Positions 16,202-25,443 of a DNA stretch of 55,565 nucleotides are shown piece by piece. The notes under the pieces are model-generated. The model did no database searches, had not been told where the DNA came from, and was given only the letters and a program-made list of their open reading frames with translations. Position 1 is the first letter of the stretch. Every line of letters starts with the position of its first letter. Made by a program: the position numbers and the translations under genes. The DNA comes from Chloroflexaceae bacterium (GTDB taxonomy: Bacteria > Chloroflexota > Chloroflexia > Chloroflexales > Chloroflexaceae), in assembly GCA_028282325.1 (NCBI GenBank), contig JANQID010000085.1, positions 1 to 55,565 of the forward strand, written 5' to 3'.

Positions 16202-18550
16202 ATGGAAAACCTGCAACAACCAGAGCACAATCACCAGAACGTTGAGCACAGCGCCTGGGAGCGTGAGCCAGCGGCAGATTCGCCTGAAGACCCCGCTCAG
16301 CGCAAGCCTTCTCCATCTAATGAGGCATCAGCTACGTTTACCGCAGCGCAAGTTACCGCTACCGCTCTCTTCGAGGTTTCAGCCTCTCTGATCTCCATAC
16401 TTAATCCTGACGAACTGCTGGAAAACTTGCTTCCCAAAACCGTTGATGCGTTACCGTCCGTGCAAGCCGGCATCCTCTGGCTCTACAACCAACGCGTCGG
16501 ACGATTGCGCGCGTTTTCCGCCTATGGATTACCGCTTGATCAAGAAACCGCGGCAATGCTCACCGGCGTCTCCCTCAAAACCGGCGAAAGCCTGGCTGGT
16601 CTGGCGCTGCAACAGCGATGCGCCCTGGCGCGCGAAACTCACCAGGGGTATATGAGTATTGCAGGCCGGATGAACCCGGCAAATCAAGAGATTTTCCAAC
16701 TCCTTCACGATCAGCTCCCGCATCAAATATCGGTAGCTTGCATTCCGCTCCAAACGGGGAAAGAAATCAGCGGCACGCTCGAATTGCTCAACCTGAACCA
16801 GCATCAATCCGACGCACCAGGATCATCGTTGCACGATGATATACCCATGCTCGAGATCTACGGCAGCCTGGTCGCCGCCGCCATCAAGAAAGCTCAAGCC
16901 TACGCTCAATCTGAAAACCACCACCAACGACTGAAAGCCTTCGATGCCGTGGTGACTGCCATCAGCACGGCAACCGACCTGCGCGATATGACACATAGCG
17001 TGCTGAATGTGATATTGGATCTGCTCTCGATACCTGCCGGAGCACTCTTGTTGCTCGATCCATCGCAATCGCGTCTGACGATGCAGGCGTATGATAGGTT
17101 ACCGCCGACTTACACGCAGCAAATGACGAGCATCCTCATCGCCGATTCGATATGCGAAGAAGTTGTCCGCTATGGGCAGCCGTCGCTGCGACCACTTATG
17201 GAGGATCGCGGCGAGAAAGCGCTGCTAGAAGCGGGATTGACCGGATGCGCCTATTTACCCCTACTGGCAGGCGGCACGGTAGTCGGCGTAATGGCGCTGT
17301 TCGATTACGATGCGGCCATACATCAGCGCGTAGATTCGGCAACGTTAATGCCGATATGCAATCAAATCGGTTTTGCTATCGCGAATATTCGCCTCTACGA
17401 AGACAGCCAGATCGAGCGGCGCAAGCTCAGCGCCGTGATCAGCGGCATCGCCGAAGGCGTTGTGGTATGCGATAGGCAAGGACAATTAGTGCTGGCGAAT
17501 GAAGCGGCGATGGAATTGTTGAGCTTGGAATCGGTGCCGTATCAACAATCGTTGAGCGAGATGACCGATTTTTACAGCATCCGTAGTCTGGATGGACATC
17601 CACTGCCCATTGAGCAACTCCCAATGGCCCGCGCATTATCAGGCGAGATCTTTCACGACTATCGAGTACTGATTCGCGGCGTCAGCGGGCTGAACAGCGT
17701 GATGAGCTACAGCGGATCGCCGGCGTACGCCGGTGACGGCGCTATCGAAGGCGCCGTGGTTATTTTTCGCGATATTACCGCTCACCAGAAACTCGAACGC
17801 GCCAAAGATGAATTTCTCGCCGTCGCCGCCCACGAGCTGCGCAGCCCGCTGGCAGCCGTTCGCAGTTATGCCGAACTTCTGCTTCGACGTGAACAACAGC
17901 GTGACGACGCCGACGATAGCGACATCAAGGGCCTCTCGATCCTGACCCAGCAAGTGTCGCATATGCTGCGCATGGTTGATAATTTGCTTGATCTATCGCG
18001 GCTCGACGCCGGCCAGATTGATTTGCAGATTCAACGTGTAAATTTGCTGCCCTTGATACAACAAGTTCTGGATCAACAACGACCGCTCGCCAAATCGTGC
18101 AATCTTATGCTGAGCGCCGACCAGACCGAATTCTGGGCAGAGTGCGACTCATTACGCGTACGGCAGGTGTTGACCAACCTTGTCAATAACGCCATCAAAT
18201 ACAGCCCCCCCGATGCGCCGATTATTGTGCGTCTGGAGCAAATGTCGTATGATGGAACGATTATCGACGACGTAGAGATCGGCGATCATCAGTGTGAAGC
18301 AGTAAATACCGACCGTTTGAACCAGGCGGTGTTGATCAGCGTCCACGATCACGGAAGCGGCATCTCTAGCGATCAGCAGGCACGGCTATTTCAACGTTTT
18401 TACCGCGTATCTCCCCGTCGCGCTGAAGGGCTAGGGCTCGGCTTGTATCTCAGCCGCCAATTTGTCCTGATGCATGGCGGACGAATCTGGGTTGAGAGCA
18501 TCGAAGGCCAGGGGAGTAAATTCTATTTTACGCTCCCGATCGAGCAATGA
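16202..18550 (+). CDS. GAF-GAF-PAS sensor histidine kinase
   Basis: A soluble 782-residue kinase. After a charged, low-complexity N-terminus (1-48) come two GAF domains (about 50-235 and 245-405), a PAS domain (about 412-540, VISGIAEGVVVCDRQGQLVL), HisKA with His544 in VAAHELRSPLAAVRSYAEL, and HATPase_c with NLVNNAIKYSP, DHGSGI and GLGLGLYLS. There are no membrane segments, so it senses a cytoplasmic ligand or redox/light cue. No adjacent response regulator is encoded in this operon. It sits between an epimerase and hisC with only 2- and 12-bp gaps. Confidence 0.92.
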   Translation: MENLQQPEHNHQNVEHSAWEREPAADSPEDPAQRKPSPSNEASATFTAAQVTATALFEVSASLISILNPDELLENLLPKTVDALPSVQAGILWLYNQRVGRLRAFSAYGLPLDQETAAMLTGVSLKTGESLAGLALQQRCALARETHQGYMSIAGRMNPANQEIFQLLHDQLPHQISVACIPLQTGKEISGTLELLNLNQHQSDAPGSSLHDDIPMLEIYGSLVAAAIKKAQAYAQSENHHQRLKAFDAVVTAISTATDLRDMTHSVLNVILDLLSIPAGALLLLDPSQSRLTMQAYDRLPPTYTQQMTSILIADSICEEVVRYGQPSLRPLMEDRGEKALLEAGLTGCAYLPLLAGGTVVGVMALFDYDAAIHQRVDSATLMPICNQIGFAIANIRLYEDSQIERRKLSAVISGIAEGVVVCDRQGQLVLANEAAMELLSLESVPYQQSLSEMTDFYSIRSLDGHPLPIEQLPMARALSGEIFHDYRVLIRGVSGLNSVMSYSGSPAYAGDGAIEGAVVIFRDITAHQKLERAKDEFLAVAAHELRSPLAAVRSYAELLLRREQQRDDADDSDIKGLSILTQQVSHMLRMVDNLLDLSRLDAGQIDLQIQRVNLLPLIQQVLDQQRPLAKSCNLMLSADQTEFWAECDSLRVRQVLTNLVNNAIKYSPPDAPIIVRLEQMSYDGTIIDDVEIGDHQCEAVNTDRLNQAVLISVHDHGSGISSDQQARLFQRFYRVSPRRAEGLGLGLYLSRQFVLMHGGRIWVESIEGQGSKFYFTLPIEQ

Positions 18551-18562
18551 TGGAGCTATTGT

Positions 18563-19633
18563 ATGCAATTCAAAGATCATATTCTGAACTTGCCCGCATA
18601 TAAGCCAACCCGCTTACTCGCCGGACATCAGGGAGAAGTTGTCAAACTCTCGTCGAACGAGAATGCGCTGGGCCCTTCGCCGCGAGCCATCGCCGCGCTT
18701 CAGGCGGCGATGGCAAATGTCCATCGCTATCCTGACTCGGGTGCAGCGACGTTGCGCCGGGCGCTGGCCGAACGCGCCGATTTGACGCCAGAATCGGTGA
18801 TGTGCAGCAACGGTTCGGACGAGATGATCTTTCTGCTCTGTACAGCATTTCTGAGCCCCGGCGATGAAGCCGTAATGGCCGAGGGAACGTTTATCAGCTA
18901 TTTTCTGCGCACGCTGGAAATGGGCGGGAAACCTGTCCGCATTCCTCTGCGCGATTACACACATAACCTTCCGGCGCTGATCGATACTATCACGCCACGC
19001 ACGCGCCTGCTGTTTGTGTGTAACCCAAACAATCCCACCGGAACGACCAACTCTGCCGCCGAAATTGCCGCACTGATCGCGAATGTTCCCGATGACACGC
19101 TGATTGTAATGGACGAGGCATACATCGAATTTGTCACACGGGCCGACTATCCCGACCTGCTGCCAGAGTTGCGCAACGGTCGGCGCAACCTGATCTTGTT
19201 GCGCACGTTCGCCAAAATCTATGGATTGGCCGGCCTTCGTCTGGGATACGCTTATGGGCATCCTGATGTCATCAGCTATCTTGATCGCGCCCGCCCGACC
19301 TTCAACGTTAATGCGCTGGCCCAGATTGCGGGCCTCGCAGCGCTCGACGATCAGGATCACGTTGCACGCAGCCGCGACTACGCCAATGCCAGTCGGGCGA
19401 TGTTCGTCAGTGAGCTGAACAAGCTCGGATTGCACTACATTCCCGGCGAGACAAACTTCGTGGCGATCAATGTTGGCGACGATATAACCGTTGCTGAAGG
19501 AATACGCGAACGAGGCTTTACGGTAACGCCGCTGGCGGGTTGGGGGTTGCCCGGCCTGATTCGGGTTTCATTCGGAACGATGGAGCAAAACCATCAGTTC
19601 ATCGCCGCGCTGGCCGAGACTCTCAAAGCGTAA
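18563..19633 (+). CDS. hisC: Histidinol-phosphate aminotransferase
   Basis: A fold-type I PLP enzyme (356 residues) for step 7 of histidine synthesis, converting imidazole-acetol phosphate and glutamate to histidinol phosphate. It shows LSSNENALGPSP (29-40), NGSDEMI, CNPNNPTGT, DEAYIEF and the PLP-binding Lys218 in RTFAKIYGLAGLRLGY, then RVSFG near the end. Motifs and length match HisC well, although HisC-like enzymes acting on aromatic amino acids look similar. No other his gene is in the window. It follows the histidine kinase by 12 bp. Confidence 0.9.
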   Translation: MQFKDHILNLPAYKPTRLLAGHQGEVVKLSSNENALGPSPRAIAALQAAMANVHRYPDSGAATLRRALAERADLTPESVMCSNGSDEMIFLLCTAFLSPGDEAVMAEGTFISYFLRTLEMGGKPVRIPLRDYTHNLPALIDTITPRTRLLFVCNPNNPTGTTNSAAEIAALIANVPDDTLIVMDEAYIEFVTRADYPDLLPELRNGRRNLILLRTFAKIYGLAGLRLGYAYGHPDVISYLDRARPTFNVNALAQIAGLAALDDQDHVARSRDYANASRAMFVSELNKLGLHYIPGETNFVAINVGDDITVAEGIRERGFTVTPLAGWGLPGLIRVSFGTMEQNHQFIAALAETLKA

Positions 19634-19677
19634 GACTTTGACCATACAATCGGGAGAAGACTCGCATTTCGACACGT

Positions 19678-20526
19678 ATGAACTATGCCGAGGATGCTGC
19701 ACATCTGGCCGAATCGCCTGAGACGGACACTGAAAGCGCCCCTGCAATGTCGGTCAATCAACGCCCCTCGCGGCAAATCTGGGCAGCGAGCGCAGGCATC
19801 GGCTGCTTGAGTCTGGCCACGATCCTGGTTTGTGCGATACTGGCCGTATTCTGGCAGCAACCCTCAATCCAGTCGCTACCGACCGCCGACGCCGCAGCGC
19901 CATCGGTTGTTGCTGCGGCGACAAAGCCGGCGCTCAGCGCGTCAGCCGCAGCCGAGACGGCAGAAGCGCTGAACGCGGTCATTCTCCTCGAGGATGACTT
20001 CAGCGACCCGGCACGGAGCGGGCTGGAAACCGGCCAGGATGATGTGAGCCGTTATGCTTTCGAGAATGGACAGTACGCGATTGAGGTTCTCGCGCCTGAC
20101 CTCATTGTCTGGAGCCGTATCGAAGGACGCTATGCCAACCTCGCGGTGGAAGTCGAAGCAACGCTCAATCGCGGCCCGCAACGCACGGCAAGCGGGATCA
20201 TCTTTCGCTACCAGGATGATCGCAATTTCTACCTTTTCAGCGTCGCCAATGATGGCTTTTATAGCCTTGAAGTGATTGAAAATGGAGCCTGGACGACACT
20301 CATTGATTGGACGCCATCGGATTCCATCGCCTCCGAACATCAACCCAATGTGCTGCGCGTTCAGACTGTCGGCGACCACATTACGCTCACCATCAATGAC
20401 ATCCGTCTAGAAGAAACGATGGACTCTGCGTTTAGCGAAGGCCAGATCGCGCTGGTCGTCAGCACATTTGACAAAGGCGGCGCGTCGATTGCTTTCGACA
20501 ATCTGAAAATCACAACCGGCGAGTAA
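19678..20526 (+). CDS. Membrane-anchored protein with LamG/DUF1080-like domain
   Basis: A 282-residue protein with one membrane helix at about 35-58 (AGIGCLSLATILVCAILAVF), an Ala-rich linker (60-98), and a C-terminal beta-sandwich domain (100-282). That domain has DDFSDPARSGLETG, ASGIIFRYQDDRNFYLFSVA, HITLTINDIRL and ASIAFDNLKI. The pattern is that of concanavalin-like / 3-keto-disaccharide-hydrolase-like domains found in extracytoplasmic Chloroflexi proteins. It is probably exposed outside the membrane and may bind carbohydrate; there is no evidence for catalysis. It is part of the operon starting at 15198. Confidence 0.7.
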   Translation: MNYAEDAAHLAESPETDTESAPAMSVNQRPSRQIWAASAGIGCLSLATILVCAILAVFWQQPSIQSLPTADAAAPSVVAAATKPALSASAAAETAEALNAVILLEDDFSDPARSGLETGQDDVSRYAFENGQYAIEVLAPDLIVWSRIEGRYANLAVEVEATLNRGPQRTASGIIFRYQDDRNFYLFSVANDGFYSLEVIENGAWTTLIDWTPSDSIASEHQPNVLRVQTVGDHITLTINDIRLEETMDSAFSEGQIALVVSTFDKGGASIAFDNLKITTGE

Positions 20527-20555
20527 CGCTACGCGCGGCTCGCTTCATCAGTGCT

Positions 20556-21764
20556 ATGCTCAATGAACGATTAACCGGTTATCTGAACTACTTCGAACGT
20601 CTGTCCGCCCAGCCGCCCAATCGCTGGGAAGGTTTTTACCTTACGAAGAATGAAGACGGCAATTTCGGCTTGCGCTTTCAATTGGCGTTCGCCTGCTACG
20701 CTCTGGGCGTCATCTGCCTGCATCCTGATGCAACCGAAGAAGAGCAGGAGCGCTGCCGCACGGCAATGGCAGCTCTGATCGACCGTATGATCCAGCGCCG
20801 TGTTTGGGCCTACTGGGCATTGAGTCTTGATCGCAGTCGCTATGACATCACCGCCGATCCTATCGCCCACGGCAATGCCCAATACAGCGCTCACCTGGCG
20901 ATGATGATCGGCGCATTTACGGCGGCGGGCGGCGACCCGCGCTACGACGAGCCGTTTACGCTCCTCTGGACGCAAGATGAAAGTTACGAGTACACACACA
21001 CCGCGCTGATCGAGATGATCGGCTCGCAAATGCGCGATAATCGCTTCCACGGCGTCGAATGCGCGCCTGGACGAGTCGACGCGGCATGTATGAGTCACGT
21101 GCTCTGGGCCTATCTCCTGCACGATGCACGACACGGCAGCGACTACGCCGAACTCAACGCCGAATGGCTGGCATTCGTCCAGAAGCGGCTGGCGCTGGGC
21201 GGACCGAAAATGCCCGGACGCGGCGCGCTCCGTTCGTCGTACAATACCCGCAACGGCATTGCATCACTGTTCAGCACGAACGTTCACGACGCCTGGGCTC
21301 TGGCGTTTATGGCCGAACCGGCGCCCGATCTCGTTTACACACTCGCCGAGCGATTTCTGCCTCGTCTCCGGCGCATCCAAACCGCCGCCGAGAACGTCGA
21401 TTTGGCATATACACCGGTAACACAACGGGACGCTGAGCGCGAGATCGCTACGCCAGGGTTGGCAACGGGGTTAAGTTACATACTCGCGGTTGAACTCGAT
21501 AACGACGAACTCGCCGACGCATTGCTCGCCTATGCCGATGTCCGGCTCCAACCCGTCGAGCAAGACGGTGAACGTTACTATGATGACGAAATGGTCGCGC
21601 CATTCGTGACCGCCCTTTTTGCTATCGGCGAAGCAGGAGGCATCCGAACACTGCGAAGACGACCGCGGCCCTTCGTGTTTTCGTTTAAGAGAGCCGTATC
21701 GCCCGACATATCAGAAATCGCCTCGCGCTTGATCGATGTCGATGATGAAGAAGCTGACGACTAG
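20556..21764 (+). CDS. Linalool dehydratase/isomerase-domain-like protein
   Basis: A 402-residue soluble protein with the alternating helices of an alpha/alpha-barrel. The stretches IAHGNAQYSAHLAMMIGAFT, GGDPRYDEPFTLLW, QMRDNRFHGVECAPGRVDAA and CMSHVLWAYLLHDARHG recall the linalool dehydratase-isomerase (Ldi) domain, including its Tyr, His and Cys positions (HGVEC, YDEPF). The fold is also shared with terpenoid-cyclase-like proteins. The actual substrate in this organism is unknown. It ends the five-gene operon, and a truncated MITE copy follows 60 bp later. The domain assignment comes from motif memory. Confidence 0.65.
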   Translation: MLNERLTGYLNYFERLSAQPPNRWEGFYLTKNEDGNFGLRFQLAFACYALGVICLHPDATEEEQERCRTAMAALIDRMIQRRVWAYWALSLDRSRYDITADPIAHGNAQYSAHLAMMIGAFTAAGGDPRYDEPFTLLWTQDESYEYTHTALIEMIGSQMRDNRFHGVECAPGRVDAACMSHVLWAYLLHDARHGSDYAELNAEWLAFVQKRLALGGPKMPGRGALRSSYNTRNGIASLFSTNVHDAWALAFMAEPAPDLVYTLAERFLPRLRRIQTAAENVDLAYTPVTQRDAEREIATPGLATGLSYILAVELDNDELADALLAYADVRLQPVEQDGERYYDDEMVAPFVTALFAIGEAGGIRTLRRRPRPFVFSFKRAVSPDISEIASRLIDVDDEEADD

Positions 21765-21823
21765 CACATACACGGAACAGAGCCAGAGATGACCCAGGAT
21801 CTTGTCAGCCAGACCATGGCCAT

Positions 21824-21891
21824 CGAGACCCTTCCCCTTCGCTTCGCTCAGGGTCAGGGTGATATGCAGCATACTCATCATCGTTTGGTAG
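21824..21891. repeat. MITE-like dispersed repeat, truncated copy 2
   Basis: This is the right half only: it begins in the CGAGACCCTTCCCC block and ends TCATCGTTTGGTAG, matching copy 1 closely, including the CCTTCGCT.CGCTCAGGGTCAGGGTGA segment. The left inverted end is missing. It lies between convergent genes. Confidence 0.8.
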
Positions 21892-21893
21892 CA

Positions 21894-23081
21894 TCAATCC
21901 CACAGACGCAGTTGTTCTGCAACCGTCGGACCGCGCGGCGCGTAATGGCGCTGCAATGACTGTTCATCACGCCCGAAGAATCGCCCGTCCAGAGTGACGA
22001 AATCACGCGCCCGACCGGCCTGGCTGCTCAGTTTCGCCAGTTGTTCGGGGGTGCGGAATGGATAAGCGCGCCGCAGTCGAACGATGCGCGCCACACTGAC
22101 CGGGCCGAAACCCGGCACACGCAGGAGCGTCTCCGGCGGAGCAGCGTTGATCTCCACGGGGAAGTATTCCGGGTGCTTCAATGCCCAGGCCAGCTTGGGA
22201 TCGAGATGCAGCGGCAAGTCGCCATCGGCGCTGAACGGCAGCTCGCGCACGTCAAAGCCATAGCTGCGCGCGAGCCAATCGGCCTGATGCACCCGCTGCA
22301 CGCGAATGAACGGTGTTGGTTCGCGCTCCTCCAGCGGCGTCCCCACAACCGGACGAAAAGCTCCAAAGTAGACCCGCCGCAGATCCAACTCACGATAGAG
22401 CCACGCACCGGTCAGCAGCAGATCGCGGTCGCGCTCGCCCGCCGCACCGACCACAAACTGCGTCGCCAATCCCGCCGACAATCGCCCCGCCGTGCGCTGC
22501 CAGTCGCGCGCCCAGAGCAACCGCTCGATCAGATCCATACGCCAGTTGCGTTCAGGCGAAATGCGTTGTAGATGTTCCGGCCCCGGCGCTTCAAGGTTCA
22601 AACTCAAGCGATCGGCCAACCACGCCGCGCGTTCAATGTCATCGCGCGTTGCACCGGGCAGCAGCTTGACGTGAACATAGCCATCGTAGCGATGATACAC
22701 CCGCAGCAACTCCACACCGTCAAGCATACGCTGCACCGCACGACTCACGCCATTATCGACCGCCGTCGAGAGGAAAAGCCCCTGCACAGCCCCAGATTCG
22801 TAGCGCGGCAGGAAGATGCGCGCCAGTTCATCCGGCTCAAGCGCAGCGCGCGGAACGTCGTTGGCAGCGCGCAATGGGCAATAGGCGCAGTTCCAGGCAC
22901 ACGAATTGCTCATCAACACCTGGAATAGAGGACGCGAGCGGGCATTGCGGCCATCGACAATCAGATCGTTGTTCAACAGCGCCCGTTTCGGCGTATAGCG
23001 CCGCCCGGTCTGGCTGAAGCTGTCGCACACATCAAAGCGCGCCGCATCAGCCAGCAGTTCGAGTTTCGCGTCGAGGTTCAT
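21894..23081 (-). CDS. Radical SAM protein with helix-hairpin-helix (DNA modification/repair type)
   Basis: A 395-residue radical SAM enzyme with the 4Fe-4S motif SNSCAWNCAYCPL (Cys61, Cys65, Cys68) and a C-terminal helix-hairpin-helix segment, NAAPPETLLRVPGFGPVSVA (about 312-331), for DNA contact. The N-terminal LADAARFDVCDSF fits the family often called putative DNA modification/repair radical SAM protein, which in many genomes sits beside a UDG-like gene. No such partner is adjacent here. ATG 23081 is preferred over the GTG just upstream. Its reaction is unknown. The promoter of the divergent hydrolase lies just beyond its start. Confidence 0.88.
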   Translation of the reverse strand: MNLDAKLELLADAARFDVCDSFSQTGRRYTPKRALLNNDLIVDGRNARSRPLFQVLMSNSCAWNCAYCPLRAANDVPRAALEPDELARIFLPRYESGAVQGLFLSTAVDNGVSRAVQRMLDGVELLRVYHRYDGYVHVKLLPGATRDDIERAAWLADRLSLNLEAPGPEHLQRISPERNWRMDLIERLLWARDWQRTAGRLSAGLATQFVVGAAGERDRDLLLTGAWLYRELDLRRVYFGAFRPVVGTPLEEREPTPFIRVQRVHQADWLARSYGFDVRELPFSADGDLPLHLDPKLAWALKHPEYFPVEINAAPPETLLRVPGFGPVSVARIVRLRRAYPFRTPEQLAKLSSQAGRARDFVTLDGRFFGRDEQSLQRHYAPRGPTVAEQLRLWD

Positions 23082-23150
23082 CACGCCTCACGAGGGATGG
23101 CGAAGGCTTCGTTACACGCATTGTAGCACGCTCAAGGGTTGTTGTATGGT

Positions 23151-23178
23151 TTGACAATGCTAACGAAGGTTATACAAT
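23151..23178 (+). promoter_or_regulatory. Sigma-70-type promoter for the alpha/beta hydrolase
   Basis: A consensus TTGACA at 23151-23156 and TACAAT at 23173-23178, with 16 bp between, 40 bp upstream of the ATG at 23218. An AGGAGG ribosome site at about 23208-23213 lies between. Confidence 0.7.
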
Positions 23179-23217
23179 CCAGCCGTAAGCCGGACATATA
23201 CAACAGCAGGAGGTTCT

Positions 23218-24003
23218 ATGCATGCACACATCAATGGCATACAGCTCGTCTACGAAGATCGGGGCCTCGGAACGCCTATCGTGCTGATCCACGGGTTCCC
23301 GTTCCGCGGCGCGATGTGGCAACCACAAGTCGCCGGACTGGTCGAACAGTATCGGGTGATCGTTCCCGATCTGCGGGGATTCGGCGACAGCGAAGTCCCG
23401 CCCGGAACATACACGATGGATGTGTTCGCCGACGACATCGCCGGTCTGCTCGACGAACTAGGCATCGAGCAGGCAATCATCGGCGGACTCTCGATGGGCG
23501 GCTACATCGCATTCGCGTTTTTGCGGCGCTACGCCGAGCGTGTGCGCGGCCTCGTACTTGCCGACACGCGAGCACTGCCCGACACCGAGGAAGGCCGGGC
23601 CGGGCGCGAAGTTAACGTACGCCTGGTAGAAAGCAACGGCCCTGGCGCGCTGGCCGACAAGGTGCTGCCGAATTTGCTCGCCCCCGCCGCGCCGATGGAG
23701 CTGCACGCCCAGGTTCGCGGGTTTATCGAGCAAACCCAGCCGCAAGGCATCATCGGCGCGTTGCGCGGGATGGCGCAACGACCGGATTCGTCCGATCTGC
23801 TGCCGACGATCACCGTGCCGACACTGGTTGTCGTAGGCAGCGACGACATATTGAGTCCCCCGGAGGAAATGCGCACGCTGCACAACGCAACGCCCGGCAG
23901 CCGGTTCGTCGTCATTCCCGGCGCAGGACACCTGGCCCCGTTGGAACAGCCGGACGCCTTCAACGCTGCGCTGCACGATTTTCTCGCGCCGTTGAAGGAT
24001 TGA
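23218..24003 (+). CDS. Alpha/beta hydrolase
   Basis: A 261-residue alpha/beta-hydrolase-fold enzyme. It shows the oxyanion-region HGFPF, the nucleophile elbow GLSMGG (Ser92), a late acid in VVVGSDDILSP (about 210) and His238 in GAGHLAPLEQP. The triad is complete. The cap region is short, as in esterases and 3-oxoadipate-enol-lactonase-like enzymes; the substrate is not determined. It has its own promoter and a strong ribosome site. It converges on the LCP gene with only 9 bp between their ends. Confidence 0.88.
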   Translation: MHAHINGIQLVYEDRGLGTPIVLIHGFPFRGAMWQPQVAGLVEQYRVIVPDLRGFGDSEVPPGTYTMDVFADDIAGLLDELGIEQAIIGGLSMGGYIAFAFLRRYAERVRGLVLADTRALPDTEEGRAGREVNVRLVESNGPGALADKVLPNLLAPAAPMELHAQVRGFIEQTQPQGIIGALRGMAQRPDSSDLLPTITVPTLVVVGSDDILSPPEEMRTLHNATPGSRFVVIPGAGHLAPLEQPDAFNAALHDFLAPLKD

Positions 24004-24012
24004 TCAACAAAC

Positions 24013-25443
24013 TCACGGATCGCCCGCCCACCGCTCCTGGTAGTCGCCGCCAAGAACAAGAACAATATCGGTGCGATAGGGCGCGGGAGGATCGTCGGTT
24101 TGGGGTTGTTCGTGGATATAGCGTGGATCGATGCCCAGCAGATCGGCCAGGCGTTGGCGATTCAGCGGGCGGCCCGTGTAGTCGATGATCAGCGAGTGTT
24201 CAAATTGGTGCGGCGCATCACCCGCCGAGGCCATCAGGAAGCCATTCTGTGTCAGATAAGAAGATACTCGCGTGGCTAATCCCTGAACGCCTATGCCATT
24301 CTGAACTTGAATCCGCGCCACTTCAGCACTCGCTGAAGGTCCGGCCAGCAAGCGCGCCACTTGCATTGCCACATCGTCTTGATCCCAATAGATATCCGAT
24401 CCATGCTCGGAGAGCATACCGACGTCGTTCGGGTTAATGCTCAATTGCACGATCCGATCCGACGTGAGCGACTGGCCGATGTCTGCCAATCCCCGCAGCA
24501 CCGCCAAGTCACTGATCGGCAATGTGGTTGCCACGCTTTGCTCCAGATCACGGGCAAGATCGGGAAGCAACGCAGCTTGCTCGAACAACCCGCGTTGACG
24601 AACTTCGTTCAGCAGGGCATGCAACACCTGCTGCTGACGGCGGCTCCGATCAAAATCGTTGCTGCTATGGCGCGAGCGCGCATAACGGAGGGCAGTGCGA
24701 CCATCAAGCACTTGTAAGCCGGCGGGAATGTACACGCGCTCATAGCCGAAATCATCGGTCGGGTATTCGGGATCAAGCAGCGGACGCGGTATATCAACCG
24801 TCACGCCGCCGATGGTATCGACAATGCGCTCGAAACCACGAAAATCTACCTGCGCGATATAATCGATAGAAATACCCAGGAACGCTTCGACCGTCTCAGC
24901 GGCTAGCGCGCCGCCGGCCTCGGAAGGATCGATCCCATAGCCATACAGATCCTCAGCATGCATATATCCATAGGAATACGCCACGTTGATCTTCTGTTGG
25001 CCGAGTTGCGGTATCGCCGCCACGGAGTCACGTGGAATGGAGAGCATGCCGGCCCACTGCTCACGCGGATCGACATGTACGACAATCAACGTATCGCTGC
25101 GTACGCCTTCTTCGGGATCGTCACGTCGGTCAACGCCAAGCAGCAACACGTTGAATGGTTCGCGCAGGAGATCGGGCAGGCGCGCAGATGCCTCAGCGTC
25201 ATTGCCCAGACTGCCCGATTGAGTGTAACGCGGATCGTCCTGCTCAATGGTCTGCAACGCACTCGTCACGCTGCGAAAGACAACGAAAAGAAGCACGCCA
25301 AGAGCAACTGCTGCCGCCAACGCGCCAATTCCCAACAGCCCGCACCCGCGGCGATTGCGTCGCAGGCTACGCACCTCGCCTCGCCGCATGGCTACCCGTT
25401 CACGAGCAGTGCGATACGCGCGCCTGGGGCGCTCAGAAGACAT
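24013..25443 (-). CDS. LytR-CpsA-Psr (LCP) family protein
   Basis: A 476-residue envelope protein. It has an Arg-rich cytoplasmic N-terminus (1-33), one membrane helix (about 36-60), an extracytoplasmic LCP domain (about 95-270; NVLLLGVDRR, VRSDTLIVVHVDP, SIPRDS, GRTALRYARSRHSSNDFDRS) and a C-terminal LytR_C domain (about 365-445; VQNGIGVQGLATRVSSYL). LCP enzymes attach lipid-linked polysaccharide to a wall or envelope acceptor, and the Arg and Asp residues expected for pyrophosphate binding are present. Its start overlaps the end of the phosphatase gene by 11 bp, so the two are coupled. Confidence 0.9.
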   Translation of the reverse strand: MSSERPRRAYRTARERVAMRRGEVRSLRRNRRGCGLLGIGALAAAVALGVLLFVVFRSVTSALQTIEQDDPRYTQSGSLGNDAEASARLPDLLREPFNVLLLGVDRRDDPEEGVRSDTLIVVHVDPREQWAGMLSIPRDSVAAIPQLGQQKINVAYSYGYMHAEDLYGYGIDPSEAGGALAAETVEAFLGISIDYIAQVDFRGFERIVDTIGGVTVDIPRPLLDPEYPTDDFGYERVYIPAGLQVLDGRTALRYARSRHSSNDFDRSRRQQQVLHALLNEVRQRGLFEQAALLPDLARDLEQSVATTLPISDLAVLRGLADIGQSLTSDRIVQLSINPNDVGMLSEHGSDIYWDQDDVAMQVARLLAGPSASAEVARIQVQNGIGVQGLATRVSSYLTQNGFLMASAGDAPHQFEHSLIIDYTGRPLNRQRLADLLGIDPRYIHEQPQTDDPPAPYRTDIVLVLGGDYQERWAGDP

